Assembly: GCF_031551385.1 (NCBI RefSeq)
Contig: NZ_JAVBNS010000094.1
Location: forward strand, 1 to 64,000
DNA length: 64,000 nucleotides
Reading direction: 5' to 3'
Source: Anaerosporobacter sp031551385
GTDB taxonomy: Bacteria; Bacillota; Clostridia; Lachnospirales; Lachnospiraceae
Shown: positions 1-7,303 of the stretch, piece by piece
Layout of the letters: each line of letters begins with the position of its first letter
How positions within the stretch are numbered: position 1 is the first letter of the stretch
Made by a program: the position numbers and the translations under genes
Notes under the pieces: generated by a model
The model's input: only the letters and a program-made list of their open reading frames with translations
Told to the model about the DNA's origin: nothing
Databases searched by the model: none

Positions 1-591
1 TGTTAGGTCAGATACTAACTGACGAAAATAATCTTTTGTGGAAGGTGTTTTTACTCCATCTTCCCACAGGACTGCCGAAATTTCATTGTTCGTACAAATT
101 GCTCCTTGTCGTAGAACTAGATAAGCAAGTAATTCTTTTGTTTTGGATCGTGAGAATTGCAACGGTTCGTCATTTGCAAACACTTCAAAGTTTCCAAAGC
201 ATTGCACACGTATTTTATTCTGATTAATTCTTTCAACTGGGTTACGAAGATTTTCTAATGCGTTCTTTATCATCTCAGGCTTAACAGGTTTCAAAAGATA
301 ATCGCTTGCATTCACTTTATAGGATTCTAGAGCATAATGTGAATACCCCGTAGTAAACACAATATTTATCTTTGGGTAAATGTCCTTTAATTTTTTTGCA
401 AGCACAAGACCATTCATACCACCCATTTCTATATCCAGAAAAGCCACATCTATCTTGATATCTTGTGCGTATTTTAGCGCTTCTGATGGTTTCTTAAAGC
501 AAGATAGCATACATTCTGGAATGGCAACTTTTATCGCCTTCGCTAAATCTTCTAGTAATATTCTTTCATCATCAACTGCAATAATATTCAT
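1..591 (-). CDS. Response regulator with SARP-like winged helix, 3' end beyond window
   Basis: Reading from the ATG at 591 there is an open frame of 197 codons with no stop before the left edge, so the gene is incomplete here. Residues 1-120 form a receiver domain: acidic pair D7-D8, phospho-acceptor D53 (in the context FLDIEMGG), a TTGYS switch region and the conserved Lys in LLKPV. After a short linker, IRVQCFGNFEVF starts an OmpR/SARP-type winged-helix DNA-binding domain (KTKELLAYLVLRQG is typical of the Lachnospiraceae receiver-SARP proteins). An AAAGGAG ribosome site lies about 10 nt before the ATG. Its kinase and targets are not visible here. Confidence 0.85.
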   Translation of the reverse strand, partial: MNIIAVDDERILLEDLAKAIKVAIPECMLSCFKKPSEALKYAQDIKIDVAFLDIEMGGMNGLVLAKKLKDIYPKINIVFTTGYSHYALESYKVNASDYLLKPVKPEMIKNALENLRNPVERINQNKIRVQCFGNFEVFANDEPLQFSRSKTKELLAYLVLRQGAICTNNEISAVLWEDGVKTPSTKDYFRQLVSDLT

Positions 592-806
592 AAGGTAAAA
601 CTCCTTTTGACAATAAATACTCTTAGCTAATTACATTACGTCCTTCACATTTATATATATATAATATTAGTATGTTTGGAAAATAAAATCAATATAAACT
701 CAAAATGCCGAAAATTCCGCTATCATTGTCATTCGTATTCGCTCCTATTTACACTAGTCGTAGCATTTCTTTATAATGAGATTGAATAACTAATAATCTA
801 TAAAGC

Positions 807-858
807 AAAACTCGTCCATATTTGTACTTTTCTTTTATACAAATATGGACGAGTTTTT
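807..858. terminator. Bidirectional rho-independent terminator
   Basis: A nearly perfect hairpin (about 20 bp arms, ACTCGTCCATATTTGTA and its complement, 10 nt loop) is flanked by T runs on both strands. It lies 23 nt downstream of the stop of the large secreted-protein gene. The rest of the 289-nt gap (592-880) is AT-rich and shows only the likely promoter of the response regulator. Confidence 0.85.
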
Positions 859-880
859 TACTTTTCTTACTATATCTCTC

Positions 881-3346
881 TTACTTCTTCAAGACCACTA
901 CTTTCTTACCTTGCACTGTCTTAGTAAACAACTTCTCATAAGCACTCACTTTTGAACTTGGTACTTTAATTGTTAATTTCATATTCGCATATAATACATG
1001 ATCACCAAGCTTTGTCAATTTCGTACTCTCAATAATCATTGTCTCCAATGCTTTGTCATGACAGAATGCATGGTTACCTATCTCTTGTAATCCTGTTCCG
1101 ATTGTTATCTTTTTAAGTGTTGTACACTTATAGAACGCACCATATGAGATTACTGTTACGCTGTCTCCAACGATAACTTCTGTTAGACTTGTACATTCAC
1201 GGAATGAATTCTTTCCGATTACTGTTACATTGTTTCCGATTGTTGCTTTCTTGATATCTTTGTTCTGATAGAATGCTTTCTCTCCGATTGCTGTTACATC
1301 GTATTCAACACCCTTGTATTTTACTGTTTCAGAAACATTCACTGTTGTAACGGTTTTGCCTTTGGCTACGCCTGTTAATGTTACTGTTCCAGTACCATTA
1401 AATTTATCATCTGCAATTATGTATGTGTAGTTGCCTACTGTAAACTTCGTACCTTTTTTGGCTACTACTTTTACTGTCACTTGTGCTGATTTTGTATTGT
1501 CTCCTTTGGAAGTTGCTTTTACGATAAGAGTTGTTGCTCCTTCATCTTTTCCTACTGTTAATACTCCATCTGTACTTATTACCGTATTACTTGATGTATT
1601 TCCTTCTACTGACCATGAAACTTCCTTCGATGAATCTTCCGTTCCTACTACAGTTGCTGTGAAGCTCTTTGTCTTACCTTGGATTACTGTAGCTGAAGAT
1701 GGTGTTAATCTTACCATATCAATGTTTGATGTTACAATTTGGTCTGGCTCTGACTCTTTTGTTTCCGTTGGTGTGGTACTTGGCGTAGGATCTGCTGCTT
1801 TTGTTACTGTAAAGCTCACATTGAATGTTTCTGAAATTCCATTACTTCCAGATACCTTCACTATCTCTGTATATGTTCCATTTGGAAGCCCTGTATTGGG
1901 TCTTACGCTAAATCCACTCACACCGTCTGTGTCTAAACTTGATATTGTACTACTAGATAACGTAAAGCATGATTCATTTGCACCTGATAGTGTAATATTC
2001 AACTCTCCTATTGCTCTGTTTCCTGTATTAGTAACGGTTATATCTAATGCTGTTTGTTCCCCATATCCTGTAACTGCACTTGGGAATGTATAATCAGTTG
2101 CAAGGTCTAAGGAAATGGAATAGATTGGTGCACTTAGTAACGCAACGTTTTGTATAGAAGAAATCGTTTTAAGAGTCGGTAAACTTACACCTACTTCTAC
2201 GATATCCGTTCCTTCAAAATCCCATATCTCACTTGACCAAGTACCATCAAATACATCTGCCATTGTTGTTTCACCATTAAGAACGATATCTACACCATCT
2301 ATTGCATCTGTTCCTTTATTCTGAGCACTAGCAACATTACCATTAATAACAAGACTTATATCCTCACGTGCCTTATTATCCGAATATGCATCTGTATCAT
2401 ATTTGCCTACTATACGTCCAACTTCAACACCACCCGTTCCTGCTATTGTTAAACCTAACGATACACACTCCGATACAGTACAAGCAGGAATCCCATTTAT
2501 ATTATACCTAGCACCTAGTATACCCCCCACATACTTTTCTCCATAGACATCACCAGTATTGTAGCAATTTTTTATTTCACCACCTGCACCTTGTCCTACT
2601 ATTCCCCCCATGTATTTAGCCATAGAGCTTGTACTAGTGATTACTCCTGTATTATAACAATTTGACACCTTACCCTCACTATTAACACCTGCTATCCCAC
2701 CAGTAACACCATCATTTATAGTAGTGATTGCTCCCATATTGTAACAGTTTGATATATCGCCCTTATTCATACCTGTTATTCCACCAACATTATACTTTCC
2801 TTGAATGCTACATGCATTGTAACAATTTGTTATCACACCACTATTAATACCTGCAATGCCACCTATCAAATTAAAACCAGATGTTATCGTTCCTGATATG
2901 CCCAAATTTTTAATAACCCCTTTGCTATAACCAAATAACCCTTGATTAGCAGTCGTCGTTTGTATGTATATATTTTGGATTTCATAACCTTCACCATCAA
3001 ATGTTCCCTTAAAAGCATTTGTACTTGAATCTCCGATTTGAATCCAACTTCCAACTTCAGCATTACATACCTCTGACAAATCAATATCAGCAGTTAATTT
3101 GATGGTTTTACCACTAAACAAATTTCTTGTTTGCCCATCAGCAGCATTAACAATATTAGCAAACCCTAGTAACTCTGCTGCTGTACCAATAAAATACTCA
3201 TCCCCAACTGGATTGCTATACCAATCATAATCTGCTGTTACAACAGCTGCACGTGCAGGAACTGCTGTTACTGGCAAGTATGACACAATAAGTAACAGTG
3301 TTAAAACTACTGAAAGGATTTTTTTTGATTTTGTGATTTTATTCAT
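881..3346 (-). CDS. Secreted GLUG / Ig-like / BspA-like repeat surface protein
   Basis: An 821-residue exported protein. A signal peptide (KSKK, then a long hydrophobic run ending near PARA) occupies residues 1-33. Residues 35-330 hold GLUG-type repeats of the form GGIAGxNxGxIxNCYN, predicted to build a beta-helix. A middle segment resembles an Ig-like adhesion module. A Thr/Pro-rich linker with TPSTTPTE follows, then a Big_2 Ig-like domain that starts at VRLTPSSATVIQG. The C-terminal 180 residues are LRR_5/BspA-type leucine-rich repeats (AIGEKAFYQN, VIGKNSFREC, VISYGAFYKC, EIGNHAFCHD). No sortase motif or transmembrane anchor is seen at the C-terminus. Such proteins are usually adhesins or glycan-binding surface proteins; the ligand is unknown. 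A GGAGG site precedes the ATG. Confidence 0.85.
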   Translation of the reverse strand: MNKITKSKKILSVVLTLLLIVSYLPVTAVPARAAVVTADYDWYSNPVGDEYFIGTAAELLGFANIVNAADGQTRNLFSGKTIKLTADIDLSEVCNAEVGSWIQIGDSSTNAFKGTFDGEGYEIQNIYIQTTTANQGLFGYSKGVIKNLGISGTITSGFNLIGGIAGINSGVITNCYNACSIQGKYNVGGITGMNKGDISNCYNMGAITTINDGVTGGIAGVNSEGKVSNCYNTGVITSTSSMAKYMGGIVGQGAGGEIKNCYNTGDVYGEKYVGGILGARYNINGIPACTVSECVSLGLTIAGTGGVEVGRIVGKYDTDAYSDNKAREDISLVINGNVASAQNKGTDAIDGVDIVLNGETTMADVFDGTWSSEIWDFEGTDIVEVGVSLPTLKTISSIQNVALLSAPIYSISLDLATDYTFPSAVTGYGEQTALDITVTNTGNRAIGELNITLSGANESCFTLSSSTISSLDTDGVSGFSVRPNTGLPNGTYTEIVKVSGSNGISETFNVSFTVTKAADPTPSTTPTETKESEPDQIVTSNIDMVRLTPSSATVIQGKTKSFTATVVGTEDSSKEVSWSVEGNTSSNTVISTDGVLTVGKDEGATTLIVKATSKGDNTKSAQVTVKVVAKKGTKFTVGNYTYIIADDKFNGTGTVTLTGVAKGKTVTTVNVSETVKYKGVEYDVTAIGEKAFYQNKDIKKATIGNNVTVIGKNSFRECTSLTEVIVGDSVTVISYGAFYKCTTLKKITIGTGLQEIGNHAFCHDKALETMIIESTKLTKLGDHVLYANMKLTIKVPSSKVSAYEKLFTKTVQGKKVVVLKK

Positions 3347-3644
3347 ATCTTTTCCTCCTGTTAATTGGCTTTTTCTGGCATATTAGTACCCCTATATTTC
3401 ACAGACTCTGCTTGTGAAACTGCTTAAATAGAAAACTGAAAAATTTATTTTTTATTTTAAATTTTCCCTCCTTCGTTCTATTATAAAATGCGGAGCATGA
3501 CAAGACTGTGACAAAAAATCTGATTTCAGCGATTTATATTCATTATTTTTATTCAATTCATTTTAATTTTTCTCTATACTATTTATGCACAAGCATTTAT
3601 ACTAATTCTTATATCAATCACACTACTTTACTAGGAGGAATCAC

Positions 3645-4445
3645 ATGAATCGTATCCTACTTTTTGCTGGAACAACTGAAGGGCGTATCTTGGCAGAATA
3701 TCTAAATACATTAAAAATAGCCACACATGCCTGTGTAGCTACTGAATATGGGGAACATCTTTTATTAAATCTTGAATATGTTGAGACAACTTCTACTCGC
3801 CTAACTGCTGATGATATGATTCACCTTATAAATCAAGAATCCTTCTCTGCTGTTATTGATGCAACGCATCCGTATGCAACTGTAGTATCTGCGAACATTC
3901 AATCTGCCTGCCAAGTAACAAACGCACCATATTACCGTGTACTACGTGAAAGTTCTGAATTACTTACCAAAGATAGTCATATGGTATTCGTTAAGTCTAT
4001 TGATGAAGCAGTCAATTACCTTCAAGAAACCTCCGGAAATATATTCGTAACCACAGGAAGTAAGGAATTACATAAGTATACAAAACTCTCTGACTTTGAG
4101 AACCGTATCTACGCTAGGACATTGTCTTCTCCACAAGTAGTGAAGGAATGCTATGAACTAGGTATTCAAGGAAAGCATCTTATCTGTATGCAAGGCCCTT
4201 TCTCTACAGAACTCAATTATGCAATGCTTACTCATTGTAATGCCAAATATCTTGTAACAAAAGAATCTGGCTTACTTGGGGGATTCGCTGAGAAAATCGA
4301 AGCCGCAAAGCAAGCCAGAATCACTTGTATCATTATTGGTAGACCACAAGACGTGAAAGGGTATACACTTGAGGAAATGAAGGATATTCTTTATTCCACA
4401 ATCGCAACTTCCTCTACAGAAACTTCCTTCTCTTCGCTAATATGA
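3645..4445 (+). CDS. cbiJ: Precorrin-6A / cobalt-precorrin-6A reductase
   Basis: A 266-residue CobK/CbiJ family protein. The N-terminal ILLFAGTTEGR segment is the family's nucleotide-binding loop, AVIDATHPYA is the conserved central signature, and KESGLLGGFAEKIEAA is near the C-terminus. The family reduces precorrin-6A or its cobalt form with NAD(P)H in corrin ring synthesis. It stands alone on the plus strand with no other cobalamin genes in the window. Siroheme, needed by the neighbouring sulfite reductase, does not require this step. The start has a perfect AGGAGG site. The last 55 bases overlap convergently with the 3' end of the JAMM gene, so both reading frames share 4391-4445. Confidence 0.9.
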   Translation: MNRILLFAGTTEGRILAEYLNTLKIATHACVATEYGEHLLLNLEYVETTSTRLTADDMIHLINQESFSAVIDATHPYATVVSANIQSACQVTNAPYYRVLRESSELLTKDSHMVFVKSIDEAVNYLQETSGNIFVTTGSKELHKYTKLSDFENRIYARTLSSPQVVKECYELGIQGKHLICMQGPFSTELNYAMLTHCNAKYLVTKESGLLGGFAEKIEAAKQARITCIIIGRPQDVKGYTLEEMKDILYSTIATSSTETSFSSLI

Positions 4446-4807
4446 AATACCTTCAGCACAGGTAACTCTTCATCCATTAAAGAGAGAATTCCATATAACA
4501 GTTTTGAGTCATAAGCAAGTCGTTTATCCTCTTCCGACGGTCTTGCTGGTGTTTCAGGATGCGAATGAAAGTTTCCAATTAATTGCCAATCGTTGCTACG
4601 AATATCCTTGATAACCGTCAACTGTTCCTTTGCATCCATTGAGAAATGTTCTCTACTCGCATCTATATTTTTTAGGCAATATACTTTCTTCACATATGTT
4701 ACACCATCAATGGTAACGCCACCTAGTAAACCGCATGCCTCATTTGGTAAACCTTCCTTTGCATGATGAACAATTGTGTTATAATCCTCTTGTTTTATCT
4801 GTATCAA
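4391..4807 (-). CDS. JAMM (Mov34/MPN) metalloprotease, sulfur-carrier processing
   Basis: A protein of about 139 residues with the complete JAMM zinc-protease signature: the Glu in NEACGLL, then HSHPETPARPSEED, that is HxH-x7-S-x2-D. Bacterial JAMM proteins next to a ThiS-like carrier and an E1 (Mec+ in mycobacteria, HcyD in Wolinella) trim the carrier tail or release the amino acid formed on it. The carrier encoded two genes upstream ends in GGGSF, so removal of the residues after GG is an obvious job. An upstream GTG (4831) lies in the same frame without a ribosome site. I prefer the TTG at 4807, preceded by GTAGGG, because the protein then starts MIQIKQEDY like its family. Last gene of the sulfate operon. 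Confidence 0.9.
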   Translation of the reverse strand: MIQIKQEDYNTIVHHAKEGLPNEACGLLGGVTIDGVTYVKKVYCLKNIDASREHFSMDAKEQLTVIKDIRSNDWQLIGNFHSHPETPARPSEEDKRLAYDSKLLYGILSLMDEELPVLKVFHISEEKEVSVEEVAIVE

Positions 4808-4815
4808 CTTAATCC

Positions 4816-5622
4816 CTACTTTCCATCGCACTCTGTAAGTTCATAGTCAATTAATTCTGTTATCGTTGGAGTATCAGAACATACGGCACAGCCTTTTCCC
4901 TTCTTAGGTAACTGTACGGTTCTAAATTCCATCTTGAGTGCATCGTATGTTAATAGTTTTCCAACTAGTAATTCACCAACACCTAATATGTATTTTAATG
5001 CTTCCATTGCCTGTAGACTTCCGATAACTCCACCCATTGCACCGATAACTCCCGCTTGCTTACAAGTTGGAACAGCATCCTTTGGTGGTGGTGACTGGAA
5101 TACGCAACGATAGCAAGGCCCTTGATCCGGAACATATGTCATAAGCTGACCTTTGAATCTTATAATTCCTGCATGGGAAAATGCTTTCTTCGCCATAACA
5201 CACGCATCATTTATAAGGAACTTCGCTGGGAAGTTATCTGTACCATCAATAACGAAATCATATTCCTTGATTAAATCAAGAATGTTCTCAGCCGTAACAA
5301 ACATATGATAGGTGTTCACTGTTACATCTGGATTCATCTCATTCATTGTCTCTTTAGCCGAAGTTACCTTTGGTTTACCAACATCTTTCGTTGCATGAAT
5401 GATTTGTCGTTGTAGATTCGATAAATCCACTTCATCTGCATCTACAATGCCAATTGTACCAACTCCTGCTGCCGCCAGATACATAGCCGCTGGTGCTCCA
5501 AGCCCTCCTGCACCGATAATTAATACCTTCGCATTCAGAAGCTTCTTCTGCCCTTTTGCACCAACTTCTTGCAAAATGATATGTCTTGAATATCGTTCTA
5601 ATTGTTCATTTGTAAATGCCAT
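4816..5622 (-). CDS. E1-like sulfur-carrier adenylyltransferase (ThiF/MoeB/HesA family)
   Basis: A 268-residue Rossmann E1. It has the GAGGLG nucleotide loop (37-42), DADEVDLSNLQRQ (61-73), the zinc ligand pairs C170/C173 and C245/C248, and the conserved catalytic-type Cys in PTCKQAG (C187). The family adenylates the C-terminal Gly of a ubiquitin-like carrier so that sulfide or a persulfide can form a thiocarboxylate. Its ATG overlaps the stop codon of the carrier gene (TAATG), and its ribosome site GGAGG lies in the codons for the carrier's terminal GGG. No rhodanese domain is fused, which fits direct use of sulfide from the sulfite reductase encoded in the same operon (inference, as in HcyF or CysO systems). 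Confidence 0.92.
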   Translation of the reverse strand: MAFTNEQLERYSRHIILQEVGAKGQKKLLNAKVLIIGAGGLGAPAAMYLAAAGVGTIGIVDADEVDLSNLQRQIIHATKDVGKPKVTSAKETMNEMNPDVTVNTYHMFVTAENILDLIKEYDFVIDGTDNFPAKFLINDACVMAKKAFSHAGIIRFKGQLMTYVPDQGPCYRCVFQSPPPKDAVPTCKQAGVIGAMGGVIGSLQAMEALKYILGVGELLVGKLLTYDALKMEFRTVQLPKKGKGCAVCSDTPTITELIDYELTECDGK

Positions 5623-5831
5623 TAGAAGCTCCCTCCTCCCATAAAGTATAAGAACTCTACAGAATCATTTTCCTTTATAATTGTCTCTTCAAATGCTTGC
5701 GAATCCACAAATTCATCATTCACACTCACTGTAACATATAATGGACTCTCTACTTCTGCAACTTCAATTAATTTAGCAACGGAAATGCCTTCTTCTACTT
5801 CTGTTTTCTTACCTGCAACTGTTATATTCAT
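5622..5831 (-). CDS. ThiS/MoaD-like sulfur carrier with masked C-terminus
   Basis: A 69-residue beta-grasp protein (MNITVAGKKTEVEEG start, VSVNDEFV in the middle) that ends FMGGGSF. ThiS and MoaD normally end in GG; here two or three residues follow the diglycine, so the tail must be trimmed before adenylation. That matches the JAMM protease two genes downstream. Related processed carriers are HcyS of Wolinella (homocysteine synthesis) and CysO of mycobacteria (cysteine synthesis). The frame is open upstream to 5870, overlapping the thioredoxin gene. I chose the ATG at 5831 because it begins the conserved strand and is preceded by AAAGGG. No thiazole genes are nearby, so a role in thiamin synthesis is unlikely. 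The acceptor enzyme is not in the window. Confidence 0.88.
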   Translation of the reverse strand: MNITVAGKKTEVEEGISVAKLIEVAEVESPLYVTVSVNDEFVDSQAFEETIIKENDSVEFLYFMGGGSF

Positions 5832-5856
5832 ACTTTTATTATCCCTTTCGCAATTA

Positions 5857-6171
5857 CTAATATTTCTCAATTAATTCTTTTATCTCTTCCTTTTTCTTTG
5901 CTCCATGACTGCGATTAACAACTTTCCCATCAACAAATACGACGAATGTTGGTGCACCCATAACTCGGTACTCACTTGCAAGCTCTGTATCAAAGTTTAC
6001 GTTTACTTTAACAATCTTAACTTGCTCCCCGTATTCCTCTTCTAACTGTGACAGAATTGGTGACATCTGCTTACATGGAATACAGGAATCGGAATAGAAA
6101 TCCACTAAAACAGGTACATTCGCCTGTAACACTTCAGCTTCAAAATTCTCTTGATTTACTCGACTTGCCAT
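5857..6171 (-). CDS. Thioredoxin-like protein (CIPC active site)
   Basis: A 104-residue single-domain thioredoxin fold. VLVDFYSDSCIPCK carries the active site C30-I-P-C33 (CGPC in classical thioredoxin), and MGAPTFVVFVDG contains the cis-Pro. No signal peptide, so cytoplasmic. It lies between the TusA-like and sulfur-carrier genes, 20 nt after the former. I infer a redox role in the sulfite-to-carrier pathway, for example keeping a persulfide or thiocarboxylate intermediate reduced. Good GGGGG ribosome site. Confidence 0.9.
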   Translation of the reverse strand: MASRVNQENFEAEVLQANVPVLVDFYSDSCIPCKQMSPILSQLEEEYGEQVKIVKVNVNFDTELASEYRVMGAPTFVVFVDGKVVNRSHGAKKKEEIKELIEKY

Positions 6172-6191
6172 AAACCTGCCCCCTATATTCC

Positions 6192-6437
6192 TTACTCTTC
6201 TACCTTCTTAACAAGAAGGTTATATGTACCGTCATCATTACTAATTAATTTCAAAATCTGATGTCCCTCTTCTTTCAAACTTCTTGGAACATTCTGAACA
6301 GGCTCTCCATCGTTCATCTTAACGGATAGAATCTGCCCATCCTCCAATTCTTCTATTGCCACTTTTGCTTTTACAAATGTTAATGGGCATACGACATCCG
6401 TTATATCTACCGTATCATCAATTTGAAAATCAGCCAT
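6192..6437 (-). CDS. TusA-family sulfur-transfer protein
   Basis: An 81-residue protein with the TusA/SirA/YeeD fold signature DITDVVCPLTFVKAK. The single Cys is C17, at the position that carries the persulfide in TusA. It overlaps the 3' end of the sulfite reductase gene by 8 nt with its own GAGGAGG site, which suggests translational coupling. I infer that it accepts sulfide or persulfide sulfur produced by the reductase or relays it to the ThiS-like carrier. A tRNA-thiolation role cannot be excluded from sequence alone. Confidence 0.88.
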   Translation of the reverse strand: MADFQIDDTVDITDVVCPLTFVKAKVAIEELEDGQILSVKMNDGEPVQNVPRSLKEEGHQILKLISNDDGTYNLLVKKVEE

Positions 6438-7290
6438 TGTACGCCTCCTCTACTACTGCTTGCAATGCATCCCAGCCCACACGGTCAATTGTAAACTTGA
6501 ATCGCTCCCCTGCATTGGCATTGTCATCAAAGAATTGAATTGCAGCGTCTGTTATTCTATATAATTGTTCCTCATTCTTAATTAAAGGTAAGATGCTGGA
6601 GCCTTTGTTAATTGTATTTCCAAATAATCCTCCGAAGGAAACAATATACGATTCCTCACCATCCCATGCTTCTGTTGGACAAGCTTTTGCACAACGTCCG
6701 CAATAGTTACATTTGCTCTCATCAAGAAGGATATTGTCACCATCAATCGTAATTGCACCTGAACGGCAAGCTTTCTCACATACACCACAGAAGATACATT
6801 TATCTTTTTCCCACTTAACATCTAATGCACCTTTTACGCCAATGTCATTCTCTTCTGCCTTTAGACAGTTATTCTGACAACCAGTAACGCCAAATTTGAA
6901 TTTATGTGGTAACTCTCTTGCAAAATATCGTCTATCAAGTTCTGTTGCTATCTTAAAGCAATCAATATTTCCACTTGGACACACTACATTTCCTTGGCAA
7001 GCTGTAACAGTACGAACTCTTGCTCCACAAACTCCTAGTTTACAAGAACCCTTTGCTAACTCTGCCTTTACTTCCTCAATATCTTCAAAATCTATATAAG
7101 GAATCTCTACACCTTGACGTGATGTTAGATGCACTTCTCCCTTTCCATATCGTTCTGCCACTTTCGAGATTGCTTCAAGATTCTCTACTGTTAGTGTTCC
7201 TCCTACTACTTGCAAACGTAATGAGAATTTCCCTTTTTGTTTCTGGCGCATAAAGCCACCTTTTTTCAATGCACTATAATCAATTGCCAC
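6430..7290 (-). CDS. Siroheme sulfite reductase with two [4Fe-4S] ferredoxin motifs (small assimilatory type)
   Basis: A 286-residue protein. The N-terminal half is one nitrite/sulfite reductase repeat with EVHLTSRQGVEIP and the siroheme-[4Fe-4S] ligand set TACQGNVVC (C98, C104) and GVTGCQNNC (C138, C142). It is followed by two ferredoxin clusters, C165/C168/C171/C175 and C194/C197/C200/C204. This compact layout matches small clostridial and archaeal (AsrC/Fsr-type) sulfite reductases that take electrons from ferredoxin, not the CysI hemoprotein. It reduces sulfite to sulfide. GTG start after AAAGGAG. It lies 13 nt downstream of cysN, between sulfate activation and the sulfur carriers, which fits assimilation. 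Confidence 0.9.
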   Translation of the reverse strand: MAIDYSALKKGGFMRQKQKGKFSLRLQVVGGTLTVENLEAISKVAERYGKGEVHLTSRQGVEIPYIDFEDIEEVKAELAKGSCKLGVCGARVRTVTACQGNVVCPSGNIDCFKIATELDRRYFARELPHKFKFGVTGCQNNCLKAEENDIGVKGALDVKWEKDKCIFCGVCEKACRSGAITIDGDNILLDESKCNYCGRCAKACPTEAWDGEESYIVSFGGLFGNTINKGSSILPLIKNEEQLYRITDAAIQFFDDNANAGERFKFTIDRVGWDALQAVVEEAYNG

Positions 7291-7303
7291 GATAATCTCT
7301 CCT

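Noticed and set aside
1431..2093. Long plus-strand frame of 220 codons
   Set aside because: Shadow of the repetitive secreted-protein gene on the minus strand; valine- and threonine-rich because of the Thr/Val repeats opposite.
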